Positions 8,953-20,626 of a stretch of DNA of 64,000 bases are shown one piece after another; position 1 is the first letter of the stretch; each line of letters opens with the position of its first letter. Source of the stretch: Paraglaciecola sp. (GTDB taxonomy: Bacteria > Pseudomonadota > Gammaproteobacteria > Enterobacterales > Alteromonadaceae); NCBI GenBank assembly GCA_009993955.1, contig JAACSL010000021.1, positions 19,686 through 83,685 on the forward strand, written 5' to 3'. The notes below the pieces were generated by a model that searched no databases, was not told where the DNA came from, and was given only the letters and a program-made list of their open reading frames with translations. Position numbers and translations under genes: made by a program.

Positions 8953-10149
8953 ATGAAAAAATTAACCTTAGCCGCCAGCATCATGGCTATTTTGTCCACT
9001 CAGGCTTTTGCCGAAGCGGGCAAACAGGGCGATGAGTGGTTAGCTGGTTTTGCCGAATATTACTCAACTGACCAGGAAATTGCTGGATTTCCCACTTATG
9101 TTAGTGATGCAGTAGGTTTCGGTGGTGAATTCGGTTTCCGCTTCAAACCTCAGTGGGCCGCTCGTTTAGAGCTATCTAAATTAGATGTTAATGCGGCACC
9201 TCTGGGTAGCGACAGCACCGCATACCGTGTTGGTTTTGATGCCTTATATTTTTTAAAAAATGACCTAATGTATGCCTTTGGTGGTTATAAACACGTAGAC
9301 ATTACCGATAGCGGCAATATGTTGAACATCGGTCTAGGTAAACATTGGGCACTTAACGATAAATGGCGTTTGATCACTGAAGTGGCTTCTTACTACAACT
9401 TAGACAATGGCACGGTTGATATGGGTGTCAAACTTGGCTTCGGTTACAGCTTTGGTAGCACAACGTCTGAGCCGGTTGCTGCCATGCCAAAAGATAGTGA
9501 TAGAGACGGTGTCTATGACGCACAGGATCAATGTCCAAACACCCCAGTTGGTACAGTAGTTGATGCAACAGGCTGTTCAGTTGATAGCGACAACGATGGC
9601 GTTTTAAACGACACGGATCAATGCCCAAACACCCCAGCTGGCACGCCAGTTGGTGCAAAAGGCTGCCCATTGTCTGAAGATGCCGATGAAGATGGTGTAT
9701 TGGACAATGTTGACCAATGTGCAAATACACCTATCACCGACAAAGTAGACGCCGTTGGTTGTAGCATATTTATGGAAGAAGAAGTGGTTCAAAATTTGGT
9801 TGTCCCCTTCGCCAACAACAGCTCAATCATCAAAGATCCAAATTCAGCTGAGATACAAGAATTTGCTGAATTCATGAAGCGTTTCCCTAGCACAGACACC
9901 GTGATTGAAGGTCATGCTTCTGCACCTGGTGCTGACAGTTACAACCTGATGCTGTCGCAAAAGCGTGCTGACGCTGTGCGTAAGTTGTTGATTGACAAGT
10001 ATGGCATCGCTGCTGAGCGTATCACTGCAGTAGGTTACGGTGAGACTCAATTACTTGACACTGCCAACACACCAGAAGCACATGCTAAAAACCGTCGTTT
10101 AACTGCAAAAGTAACCGCAAGCAAACGCGTTAAAGTATTAAAGCAATAA
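8953..10149 (+). CDS. OmpA-family outer membrane protein with TSP3 calcium-binding repeats
   Basis: Outer membrane porin-like protein that anchors to peptidoglycan. In order: signal peptide (MKKLTLAASIMAILSTQAFA), an N-terminal beta-barrel of about 150 residues, three thrombospondin type-3-like repeats (pattern DSDRDGVYDAQDQCPNTP, residues about 180-270) that bind Ca2+ in this family, and a C-terminal OmpA/MotB domain with the peptidoglycan-binding region NLMLSQKRADAVRKLL. The ATG at 8953 has a clear ribosome site (AAGGAAG); an upstream in-frame TTG at 8920 is not needed. Length 398 aa. Confidence 0.92.
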   Translation: MKKLTLAASIMAILSTQAFAEAGKQGDEWLAGFAEYYSTDQEIAGFPTYVSDAVGFGGEFGFRFKPQWAARLELSKLDVNAAPLGSDSTAYRVGFDALYFLKNDLMYAFGGYKHVDITDSGNMLNIGLGKHWALNDKWRLITEVASYYNLDNGTVDMGVKLGFGYSFGSTTSEPVAAMPKDSDRDGVYDAQDQCPNTPVGTVVDATGCSVDSDNDGVLNDTDQCPNTPAGTPVGAKGCPLSEDADEDGVLDNVDQCANTPITDKVDAVGCSIFMEEEVVQNLVVPFANNSSIIKDPNSAEIQEFAEFMKRFPSTDTVIEGHASAPGADSYNLMLSQKRADAVRKLLIDKYGIAAERITAVGYGETQLLDTANTPEAHAKNRRLTAKVTASKRVKVLKQ

Positions 10150-10167
10150 GCTGATAAGCTGAAAACA

Positions 10168-10198
10168 AAAAGGAGATGCATGGCATCTCCTTTTTTTT
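10168..10198. terminator. Bidirectional terminator between ompA-like gene and dnaB
   Basis: Perfect 12-bp stem (AAAAGGAGATGC / GCATCTCCTTTT) with a 3-nt loop, T8 on the + side and A-rich flank on the other. It lies between two convergent genes and can stop transcription from both. Confidence 0.85.
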
Positions 10199-10251
10199 GC
10201 TTTTCAATTAGCGCCTATGCCTAACCCTTTTGCTAGTGTTTCTTCTAGGGC

Positions 10252-11649
10252 CTAGTAATCATCAGCAATCGCAGGCCCTGCGTAGTTATCAAAGCGCGAA
10301 AATTGTCCTTGGAAGGTTAAGCGGGTTGTACCAATAGGGCCATTACGTTGTTTGCCAATAATGATTTCTGCGATGCCTTTGTCAGCACTTTGTTCGTGAT
10401 AAACCTCATCACGATAGATAAACATAATTAAGTCAGCATCCTGCTCAATTGAACCTGATTCACGTAAATCTGAGTTGATAGGGCGTTTATCACTGCGTTG
10501 TTCAAGTCCCCGATTCAGCTGAGATAATGCGACCACGGGCACTTCTAGTTCTTTGGCCAAAGCTTTGAGTGAGCGAGATATCTCGGCGATTTCTAGCGTA
10601 CGGTTTTCGCTTAAGCCGGGAACGCGCATCAGTTGTAAGTAGTCAATCATGATGAGGCTGATTCCACCCTTATCTCGCGCCAACTTACGAGCTCGGGTAC
10701 GGACTTCCATGGGGGTTAATCCCGACGAATCATCCACAAACAAATTGTCTTTGTCTTTAAGCATGGCCATGGTGTTCGAAATTCTAGCCCAGTCTTCATC
10801 ATTCAATTGCGCAGTACGGATTTTAGTTTGGTCCACACGGCTGAGAGAAGCCAACATCCTCATCATGATCTGTTCAGCGGGCATCTCTAAACTGAATACC
10901 AGAACTGGTTTTTCTTCCAACAACATGGCATTTTCACACAAGTTCATGGCGAAGGTAGTTTTACCCATGGAAGGACGTGCCGCCACAATGATTAGATCTG
11001 AGGGCTGCAAGCCGCTGGTCTTTTTATCAAGATCCGTGTAACCCGTCGACACGCCAGTGACTTCTTTATTACTTTTGACCAAAAACTCTAGACGATCGAT
11101 AGTCTTGGTGAGTACCGCTTCAATATTTTTAGGGCCTTCATCTTTACCGGTGCGTTTTTCAGCAATTTCAAAGACTTTACTTTCTGCCATGTCCAGAATT
11201 TCACCGCTATTGCGGCCTTCTGGATTGTATCCCGCATCAGCAATTTCATGGGCTACCCCAATTAATTCCCGGGTTACCGCGCGCTCTTTAATAATTTGAG
11301 CGTATGCTGTCACGTTGGCTGCACTAGGTGTATTGCGGGCCAATTCGCCGAGGTAAGCAAAACCACCCGCATCTTCAAGCTCGTTTATGCCGTCTAAATC
11401 TTCAGAAACGGTAATTAAGTCAATGGGTTGGTTTTTATTAAGTAAACGTACAATGGCGCGAAAGATAATTTGATGAGAGCGGTTATAAAAGTCACTGTCG
11501 ACCACAAGTTCAGCCACTTTATCCCAAGAATCCGGGGCAATTAACATACTGCCCAATACTGATTGTTCAGCTTCGATAGAGTGGGGTGGGATCTTAAGTC
11601 GTTCGACTTTTGAGTCCGAAGGTGGTTTAGAAATTCCTTTGACAGCCAT
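10252..11649 (-). CDS. dnaB: Replicative DNA helicase DnaB
   Basis: Hexameric 5'-3' helicase of the replication fork. The N-terminal domain (PPHSIEAEQSVLGSML) binds primase and loader; the C-terminal RecA-like domain has Walker A ARPSMGKTT at about residues 224-232, Walker B LIMIDYLQLM and the conserved GSIEQDAD and KQRNGPIGT stretches. The frame extends to a TTG at 11661; ATG 11649 (465 aa) is preferred, with a GAG element upstream. Its likely loader gene (dnaC-like) lies in the same window near oriC, 35 kb away. Confidence 0.97.
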   Translation of the reverse strand: MAVKGISKPPSDSKVERLKIPPHSIEAEQSVLGSMLIAPDSWDKVAELVVDSDFYNRSHQIIFRAIVRLLNKNQPIDLITVSEDLDGINELEDAGGFAYLGELARNTPSAANVTAYAQIIKERAVTRELIGVAHEIADAGYNPEGRNSGEILDMAESKVFEIAEKRTGKDEGPKNIEAVLTKTIDRLEFLVKSNKEVTGVSTGYTDLDKKTSGLQPSDLIIVAARPSMGKTTFAMNLCENAMLLEEKPVLVFSLEMPAEQIMMRMLASLSRVDQTKIRTAQLNDEDWARISNTMAMLKDKDNLFVDDSSGLTPMEVRTRARKLARDKGGISLIMIDYLQLMRVPGLSENRTLEIAEISRSLKALAKELEVPVVALSQLNRGLEQRSDKRPINSDLRESGSIEQDADLIMFIYRDEVYHEQSADKGIAEIIIGKQRNGPIGTTRLTFQGQFSRFDNYAGPAIADDY

Positions 11650-11738
11650 GGATTTAATCAACTCAAATGTGGCCGCTTAGTATGCGATATTTCTAGGAAA
11701 ATGAAAAGCTGCCCTAACACGCCCAGTCACACGTTTTA

Positions 11739-13580
11739 TCAGCTTACATGTTGACTAATGAGGGATATAAAACGCGTGCCATAACGCTCTAGCTTGGTTT
11801 GTCCGACACCACTGACCGCAAGAAATTCTGCGCTAGAGCTTGGTAACAGTCTGGCCATGTCGGCCAAGCTGGCATCACTGAAAACCACAAAGGGTGGCAC
11901 CCCGTCATCTTCGGCGATACTTTTGCGCAAGTGTTTTAGTTTGGCAAACAGCGCCTTGTCGTAGTCCTTACTGTCACTGCGTTTTTTATTGCCAAGATCC
12001 AAACTCAAACGAGGCACAGCCAAAGCAACATGCTGTTGCTGACTCAAAACCGGACGAGCTGCTTCAGTTAGTTTGAGTGCGCCGTGCTGGGTGATATCCA
12101 CACGTAATAAACCCCTATGAATCAATTGATTGATGATGTTGTACCAATACGCATCGCTTTGATCTTTGCCGATGCCAAAGGTGCTTAAACTATCATGCTG
12201 CTGCTCTACTATCCGTTTCAGTTGCTTACCACGTAGCACATCAATGAGGTACTGGCTGGCAACTTGCTGATTCAGTCGGTAAACGCATGACAACACTTTT
12301 TGCGCATCAACCGTGCCATCATAAGCCTTAGGCGGATCGAGACAGATGTCACAGTTTTGGCACTGACCGGCAGAATATTCAGCAAAGTAATTAAGCAATA
12401 TTTGGCGCCGACATGTTTGCGCTTCACCAAAGGCCTCCATGGCTGAAAACTTTTGCAGTTCCACTTCGTTACGGCTGTTGTTATCACCGTTGGCAATCCA
12501 TTGACGAATGCGCTCTACATCTTTGGGATCGTACAGCAACAATGCCTCAGCAGGCATGCCATCACGCCCTGCACGGCCGATTTCTTGATAGTACGATTCA
12601 ATGCTACGAGGCAAATCAAAGTGCACCACAAAGCGGACGTTAGATTTATTGATGCCCATACCAAACGCGACGGTAGCGACAATAATGTCTAACTTATCCT
12701 CGATAAAATCCCGTTGTATTTTGTCACGGATGCCAGCCTCTAAGCCCGCATGATAACCAGCACATTTAATCCCTTGGCGCGCTAGAGCAATACTTAAGTC
12801 ATCAACTTTTTTGCGGCTATTGCAATAGATAATGCCGCTCCCTTCTTGCTGTTTAACATAGTGCAGCACCTGATCGGTGGCCTTATATTTGGTCACTTGG
12901 TTATAGCGAATATTGGGGCGGTCGAAACTACCTTTATAGATAAAAGGCTGTTGTAAGTTTAGTTGTTGGGTGATGTCAGCACGGGTAGCTAAGTCAGCTG
13001 TAGCGGTTAAACCCAACATGGGGACATGGGGAAACTGGCTTTTCAACTGTCCTAGTAATCGATAATCAGGGCGAAAATCATGGCCCCAGTGTGAAACACA
13101 GTGCGCTTCGTCAATGGCAAACAAACTGATATTTAAACCGTGTAAACGCTCAATAAAATCTGCTTTCATTAACCGTTCTGGCGCTACATAAATGAGTTTG
13201 TAACGACCATCTTGCATGCCGCTGAGCACATTTAATAAGTCAGGGGCAGCAAGATTTGAATTAATGTAGGCGGCCGCAACACCATAAGCTTGCAAACCAT
13301 CCACTTGGTCTTTCATCAATGAGATAAGCGGTGATACCACAATACAAATACCCGGCAACTGTAAAGCGGGTACCTGATAACACAATGACTTGCCACCACC
13401 TGTTGGCATTAACACCAAACTATCACGCCCCGTCAGTACCTGCTCAATGACCTCGGCTTGGCCGGGACGAAATTCTGGGTAACCAAAAGTTTGACTTAAT
13501 ATCTGTTTTGCTTGATGCAAACCCGCATTGTCATCCGATTGTTCAAAAGAGGGCGGCCGTGGTGTTGCTTGAAAAGTCAA
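11739..13580 (-). CDS. recQ: ATP-dependent DNA helicase RecQ
   Basis: 3'-5' DNA helicase of recombination and fork repair. In order: Q-motif region [14 protein letters not shown] (32-45), Walker A PTGGGKS (59-65), DEAH box in [20 protein letters not shown], helicase C domain with [18 protein letters not shown], zinc-binding Cys cluster ([12 protein letters not shown]...CQNCDIC), winged helix (RQC) and a C-terminal HRDC domain. Length 613 aa equals E. coli RecQ. The start appears to be TTG at 13580, as no suitable ATG lies nearby. It is divergent from yigI. Confidence 0.96.
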   Translation of the reverse strand: MTFQATPRPPSFEQSDDNAGLHQAKQILSQTFGYPEFRPGQAEVIEQVLTGRDSLVLMPTGGGKSLCYQVPALQLPGICIVVSPLISLMKDQVDGLQAYGVAAAYINSNLAAPDLLNVLSGMQDGRYKLIYVAPERLMKADFIERLHGLNISLFAIDEAHCVSHWGHDFRPDYRLLGQLKSQFPHVPMLGLTATADLATRADITQQLNLQQPFIYKGSFDRPNIRYNQVTKYKATDQVLHYVKQQEGSGIIYCNSRKKVDDLSIALARQGIKCAGYHAGLEAGIRDKIQRDFIEDKLDIIVATVAFGMGINKSNVRFVVHFDLPRSIESYYQEIGRAGRDGMPAEALLLYDPKDVERIRQWIANGDNNSRNEVELQKFSAMEAFGEAQTCRRQILLNYFAEYSAGQCQNCDICLDPPKAYDGTVDAQKVLSCVYRLNQQVASQYLIDVLRGKQLKRIVEQQHDSLSTFGIGKDQSDAYWYNIINQLIHRGLLRVDITQHGALKLTEAARPVLSQQQHVALAVPRLSLDLGNKKRSDSKDYDKALFAKLKHLRKSIAEDDGVPPFVVFSDASLADMARLLPSSSAEFLAVSGVGQTKLERYGTRFISLISQHVS

Positions 13581-13699
13581 AATTGTCTCAACATGATGAA
13601 AAGTTGGGCAAGTTTACTGGTTTTTACGCCTGGCATCACTTGCTTGCGACGTAAAAATTCGTCACATTGCTGGTTCTTTACTATTTGTGGGCCCTCATC

Positions 13700-14155
13700 G
13701 TGACACCTATTCAATTGCAGCAGTTTATCATTGAGTTTTTTAACCATCACATGCCGTTCAATAATTTGCTTGGTTTGAGAGCTTCATACACGGAAAATTT
13801 GGACGCTGAAATTCGCCTCAGTTGGCAAGACAACTTAATGGGCAACCCTGTGCATAAAATTCTGCATGGTGGTGTCACAGCAGCCGTTTTAGATACAGTA
13901 GGCAGTATCGCCGCGTTGCTGGCTGGCACCGTGCACTTAGATAGTATTGAAGCCGTAAAGGAATATTACGATCAGCTAGCCAATGGTGGCACCTTAGATA
14001 TGCGTGTTGACTATTTACGACCTGGTCGTGGCGCGGAGTTTATCGCCAGTGCTAAGGTAATCCGCCGCGGCAAAAAAGTGGCGGTATGTCGCATGGATTT
14101 GCATAACGATAGCGGTTTACATATCGCCACCGGCACAGCCACCTACATGAGCTAA
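13700..14155 (+). CDS. yigI: YigI-like acyl-CoA thioesterase (hot-dog fold)
   Basis: PaaI-type hot-dog thioesterase acting on acyl-CoA. It closely resembles E. coli YigI, sharing HHMPFN near the N-terminus, the active-site loop HGGVTAAVLD and DMRVDYLRPGRGAEF. E. coli yigI also lies close to recQ, which supports orthology. The frame is open to 13667, but the GTG at 13700 (151 aa) gives the family N-terminus. Predicted cytosolic, with no signal peptide. Substrate chain length cannot be read from sequence. Confidence 0.85.
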   Translation: MTPIQLQQFIIEFFNHHMPFNNLLGLRASYTENLDAEIRLSWQDNLMGNPVHKILHGGVTAAVLDTVGSIAALLAGTVHLDSIEAVKEYYDQLANGGTLDMRVDYLRPGRGAEFIASAKVIRRGKKVAVCRMDLHNDSGLHIATGTATYMS

Positions 14156-14242
14156 GCGTGTAGAAGAGCACCCTTGGTTTTCGCATGGCGTGAGGCAACA
14201 TGGTTTTGGCTGGTCACGTTCTACAATCAAAATGTGCGTTTG

Positions 14243-14256
14243 GAATAATTTATTTT
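14243..14256. promoter_or_regulatory. Weak GAATAAT-type inverted repeat upstream of the NhaC-like gene
   Basis: GAATAATTTATTTT contains AATAA-T-TTATT. It resembles the sites upstream of the symporter, TonB receptor and amidase genes, and lies 112 bp before the antiporter start. AT-rich context makes a chance match possible. Confidence 0.3.
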
Positions 14257-14367
14257 TAATTCGCTACACCGGCGCGATGAAGTATATTGACCTAAACAGT
14301 GCTTTGGCTCAGTATGACAGGGGCTAAATAATAATAATAATTTTCGGAAACTACTCAGGAACTCGCT

Positions 14368-15741
14368 ATGGACGCCTATTCAATCATCCCACCCATCGTT
14401 GCCATTTTGGTCGTTTTCTGGAAAAAAGAAGTCACCCTAGCGTTATTACTCGCCATCCTCAGTGCGGAATTTATTATTCTGTTTTCTGCACCTGAAAGCT
14501 CTGTGTGGATGGCACCGATTAATACCATCGAACAGATTGTCACTATCATCAGTGATCCGGGCAATGCCAGAGTCTTGTTGTTCAGCTTATTAGTCGGCGC
14601 CCTGCTAGCTTTTATTCGCGATTCTGGTGGGGTAGCGGCAACCGTTAACTGGTTAGTGCGTCTTGGCGTAGCCAAAAGTAAACGACAAGTGGGTAGCTTG
14701 ACCATGTTTACTGGCATCGCCGTGTTTATCGAATCCAATTTAAGTGTGTTAACGGCTGGCATTCTGGCACGTGGTTTATTCGACAAATATAAAATGAGTC
14801 GTGCACGTTTGGCATATATCATCGACAGCACAAGTGCCCCCGTCTGTATTCTCATCATGCTGAACGGCTGGGGCGCCTTAGTGCTGGGATTACTAGGTAA
14901 TTATCAATTAGACCAATCTGCGGTGAGTATTCTAGTGGGCACCTTACCACTAAATTTTTATGCCTTGTTTACCTTGGGCATTGTGGCTTACACCATCGCC
15001 AAAGATAAAGTGCATGGTCCCATGCGTAAAGCCGATGAACAATGTGAAACCTCAGCACAAGAACTGGAAAGTGCAGCCCCCACCAAAGCACGATTCATGC
15101 TGCTACCTCTGGCCGTCATGATCTTTGGCATGGTGGCCTTTATGTTATGGACAGGGCAGGGCAACTTAATTGAAGGCAGTGGCACGAAGTCAGTGTTGTA
15201 TTCAACGTTTTTAGCTTGTGTGGTGGCCTATCTTCTGCTGGTTGGTTATAAACGTTTCAGCCATCAAGAAACCGTTGCGTTGGGCTTCAGAGGCATTGGC
15301 GAACTGTTACCTGTCGTCACTATCGTATTGTTATCCCTTACTCTGGGTAGCAGCCTAAAAACCTTGGGTACTGGCGTATTTGTCGCTGGTCTTGTGGGTG
15401 ACTATTTGCCCTTAGTCTTAGTGGCGCCGATGTTATTTATTGCGGGCAGTATTATGTCGTTTACAACAGGTACTTCGTGGGGCACCTTTGCTATTTTGAT
15501 CCCCATAGGGGTGCCACTCATTCAAACCCTAGGCCTACCGCCTTCTTTGGTGATTGCCGCTATTTTGGGCGGGGGTGTATTTGGTGACCACTGTTCGCCA
15601 ATTTCCGATACCACAGCGATCTCATCCATCGCTGCTGGTTGCGATATCTTAACCCACGTTAAAACACAAATGCCCTATGCCTTAGTGGCAGGAGCGATGA
15701 GTATCGTGTCGTATATCATTGCTAGTGTTGTCATGATCTAA
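14368..15741 (+). CDS. NhaC-family Na+/H+ antiporter-like permease
   Basis: Polytopic inner-membrane protein of 457 aa with about 11-12 hydrophobic segments. It has the NhaC-family features GIAVFIESNLSVLTAGILAR, DSTSAPVCILIMLNGWGA and GGGVFGDHCSPISDTTAISS. Members exchange Na+ for H+ or for organic solutes. It begins the + strand series that continues with the symporter, murQ and namZ, 87 bp before the symporter. A role in Na+ circulation for the adjacent Na+-driven symporter, or in export/uptake of murein-derived amino acids, is inference. A good ribosome site (AGGAA) precedes ATG. Confidence 0.85.
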   Translation: MDAYSIIPPIVAILVVFWKKEVTLALLLAILSAEFIILFSAPESSVWMAPINTIEQIVTIISDPGNARVLLFSLLVGALLAFIRDSGGVAATVNWLVRLGVAKSKRQVGSLTMFTGIAVFIESNLSVLTAGILARGLFDKYKMSRARLAYIIDSTSAPVCILIMLNGWGALVLGLLGNYQLDQSAVSILVGTLPLNFYALFTLGIVAYTIAKDKVHGPMRKADEQCETSAQELESAAPTKARFMLLPLAVMIFGMVAFMLWTGQGNLIEGSGTKSVLYSTFLACVVAYLLLVGYKRFSHQETVALGFRGIGELLPVVTIVLLSLTLGSSLKTLGTGVFVAGLVGDYLPLVLVAPMLFIAGSIMSFTTGTSWGTFAILIPIGVPLIQTLGLPPSLVIAAILGGGVFGDHCSPISDTTAISSIAAGCDILTHVKTQMPYALVAGAMSIVSYIIASVVMI

Positions 15742-15805
15742 TACGAATTTAACGGTAAGTAACAGCGAATCTGTCATTTATTATTTCAGTATATACAATT
15801 CGTTT

Positions 15806-15820
15806 AGAATAATATATTCT
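15806..15820. promoter_or_regulatory. Candidate operator upstream of the symporter-murQ-namZ genes
   Basis: AGAATAATATATTCT: 6-bp arms AGAATA / TATTCT around ATA, ending 8 bases before the symporter start codon. It matches 13 of 15 bases with a site in the TonB receptor upstream region (25777-25791). Likely bound by the RpiR-type regulator of this cluster, by inference. Confidence 0.5.
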
Positions 15821-15828
15821 GAGAAACC

Positions 15829-18391
<2,563 letters not shown>

Positions 18392-18392
<1 letters not shown>

Positions 18393-19585
18393 TGACTCAA
18401 AGGATTCACCGCCACGTTGCACTGTTTGTGCTTTTGCTGCTCAGTGGTTTAAGTGCCTGCAGCAGTCGTTACACTCAAGCGCCACCTATCATTGTCGCTG
18501 CTGAACGTGCGGCCTTGTATTTACCCTCTCTGCGCAATCAACGTGTTGCCCTCGTAGTTAATCAAAGCTCCATGGTGAAACAACAACATCTTGTTGATTA
18601 CTTACTCGAACAAGAGGTCAACATCACAAGAATTTTCGCCCCTGAACATGGTTTTAGAGGAGATCATGATGCTGGAGCAGTGGTGGCAAGCAGCATCGAC
18701 CATCGCACTGGCATTCCTATAAGTTCAATCTACGGGAAAAACAAAAAGCCACCCGCCGAGCAGCTGGCCGATGTAGATGTGATTGTATTTGATATTCAGG
18801 ATGTAGGAGCGAGGTTCTACACCTATATCTCTTCATTACATTACATGATGGAAGCCGCCGCTGAGTCGGGGCTTGGTTTTTTGGTGTTAGATAGACCAAA
18901 TCCCAATGGCCGTTATGTATCAGGCCCTATTCGCGAAGCCGCCTTTCAATCTTTTGTTGGTCTCGACCCCTTGCCGGTTTTACACGGTATGACCGTGGCA
19001 GAATTGGCGCGAATGATAAAAGGTGAACAATGGATTGCTCAGGCAGAAAGACTGCAGTTACTCACCATTCCCGTGGCTAATTATCGACGAGATATGCCCT
19101 ATCGCCTGCCGATTGCGCCAAGCCCGAATCTGCCTAATGCACAAGCCATTCAACTTTATCCGTCCTTATGTTTTTTTGAGGCCACACCCATGAGTGTGGG
19201 TCGTGGTACCGACTTTCCGTTTCAGGTCATCGGTCATGGCACAGTGAAACTCGGCGAGTTTGCTTTTACGCCTGTTTCGATGCCGGGAAGCGCGCTGCAC
19301 CCTAAGCTTGAAGACGTGCCCCTATTAGGCAGAGACTTGCGGCAAAGTGTGATACACGGCTTAGATCTCAGCTTATTGGTGGAGGCTTATCAGGCCTTTT
19401 CGACACAAAACAAAGTGTTTTTTGAACGCGCCGATTTCATGGACAAATTAGCGGGTACCGACAAATTGCGTTTAGCCATTGAGGCAGGGCAAACGGCGAT
19501 GCAAATTGAGCAAAGTTGGCAGCCTGAGCTGATAGCGTTCAGAGCACAGCGCCGCCCGTATTTGTTATACCCTGATTATGACTGA
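18392..19585 (+). CDS. namZ: NamZ-type exo-beta-N-acetylmuramidase (DUF1343, GH171), lipoprotein
   Basis: Family whose B. subtilis member NamZ releases terminal MurNAc from the non-reducing end of peptidoglycan fragments. The N-terminus is a lipoprotein signal with lipobox LSAC (Cys23); Ser at +2 predicts outer-membrane sorting under the enteric rule. The signature APEHGFRGDHDAG contains Glu85, corresponding to the proposed catalytic Glu. FDIQDVGARFYTYISSL, DRPNPNG and PSPNLPN are further family motifs. Translationally coupled to murQ; its 3' end overlaps the convergent regulator gene by 10 bp. Length 397 aa. Confidence 0.92.
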
Positions 19586-20424
19586 CGGCGAAACTCGCGA
19601 ACAATCGTATTGGTTTTTTCCAAAAGTTGCCGCCCCTGTCGTGATGACTGAGTAATGGCAATAAACAGGATATCGATGACAAATTCCTGCGCGGTTCTGG
19701 CCAATATCGAGCTCAAACGCGCAGAGGCTTCATCCGCCACTGAATACAAACACACATCAGCCATATCTGCGACAGGATTACTGCCATAACGCGTCAAGGA
19801 AATAACCGCGCAATTGTTACGTTTGGCCTGAGTGACGACATTGACAATTTCTTTAGTACTCCCAGATTCACTGATGGCAAACACCAAGTCGTTGTCTGCC
19901 AAGGTAGCAGCAAAGGCCAATTGCGCGTGGGTATCGGGCTCTTCAAGAGCCAACATGCCCAATTTTTGCAGCTTGTAAGAAAAATCTTTGCCGACAAGGG
20001 CCGATCCACCTAAACCACAGATCAGAATGCGCTTCGCCGACTTCAGCCGCTCTACAGCAGCCAGAAGCGCCTTTTCGTCATTCAGTTTTTGCGTTTCATT
20101 TAATACCGCGACTTTACTGCTGAGCAGCTTGTCTGACATCTGTTTAAAACTGTCAGTCATGGTGATTTTACCGTGGAGATTGGTATTCACCGCGGAATGA
20201 TTGAGGGCATCGATAATGCCCAGCTTAAAGGCGGGATAACCTTTGTACCCCAGCTTTTGCGCAAACTTCACCACACTGGATTGACTGACACCCACTACAT
20301 TCGCCAGCTCTTGAGAAGAGAGTTCACGGATTGCATTTGAAGACTCAAGGGCAAATTTGGCTAATTTCAGTTCACTGCTCGACAGTGATTCTCTGATGGC
20401 TTTTATTTTTGAGAATGTTGACAT
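19576..20424 (-). CDS. RpiR/MurR-family transcriptional regulator
   Basis: Regulator with an N-terminal HTH_6 domain (residues 1-75; ELSSQELANVVGVSQSSVVKFAQKLG is helix-turn-helix) and a C-terminal SIS sugar-phosphate-binding domain (LICGLGGSALVGKDF, ISESGSTKEIV). Length 282 aa. In E. coli and Bacillus a protein of this family (MurR) sits with murQ and responds to MurNAc-6-phosphate; the same ligand is likely here because murQ is two genes away. Inverted repeats just upstream of its ATG (20438-20451, 20580-20593) suggest autoregulation. Confidence 0.9.
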   Translation of the reverse strand: MSTFSKIKAIRESLSSSELKLAKFALESSNAIRELSSQELANVVGVSQSSVVKFAQKLGYKGYPAFKLGIIDALNHSAVNTNLHGKITMTDSFKQMSDKLLSSKVAVLNETQKLNDEKALLAAVERLKSAKRILICGLGGSALVGKDFSYKLQKLGMLALEEPDTHAQLAFAATLADNDLVFAISESGSTKEIVNVVTQAKRNNCAVISLTRYGSNPVADMADVCLYSVADEASARLSSILARTAQEFVIDILFIAITQSSRQGRQLLEKTNTIVREFRRQS

Positions 20425-20437
20425 GCATTAATTCTGT

Positions 20438-20451
20438 AATAATTTATTATT
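20438..20451. promoter_or_regulatory. Inverted repeat upstream of the RpiR-type regulator gene
   Basis: AATAAT-TT-ATTATT, 14 bases ahead of the regulator's ATG. It shares the AATAAT/ATTATT arms with the sites near the TonB receptor and amidase genes. The AT-rich setting lowers certainty. Confidence 0.35.
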
Positions 20452-20579
20452 GATAATTTACCTCATTATTATCATTGCGACCACATTTAATAGCGTGGCT
20501 CATCTGGCTTTAAATAGGGCTTAACGAATAAACTTAACTTTATAAAAAAACAAAATCTATCCTCAGAATTTAAAAATTA

Positions 20580-20593
20580 GAATTAAATAATTC
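20580..20593. promoter_or_regulatory. Second inverted repeat upstream of the regulator gene
   Basis: GAATTA-AA-TAATTC, a perfect 6-bp-arm palindrome 155 bp upstream of the regulator ATG and just past the end of the GH3 gene. It differs from the other sites by one base per arm. Confidence 0.3.
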
Positions 20594-20626
20594 ACATGAA
20601 TACGGTGATTATTCTTCTCGCTAACT

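Noticed and set aside
9496..9740. Imperfect DNA repeats as a tandem-repeat or phase-variable tract
   Set aside because: They encode the thrombospondin type-3 repeats of the OmpA protein, are in frame and diverged at DNA level.
14327..14342. AATAATAAT tract before the NhaC-like gene as an operator
   Set aside because: Simple trinucleotide run without inverted symmetry; the site at 14243 is the better candidate.
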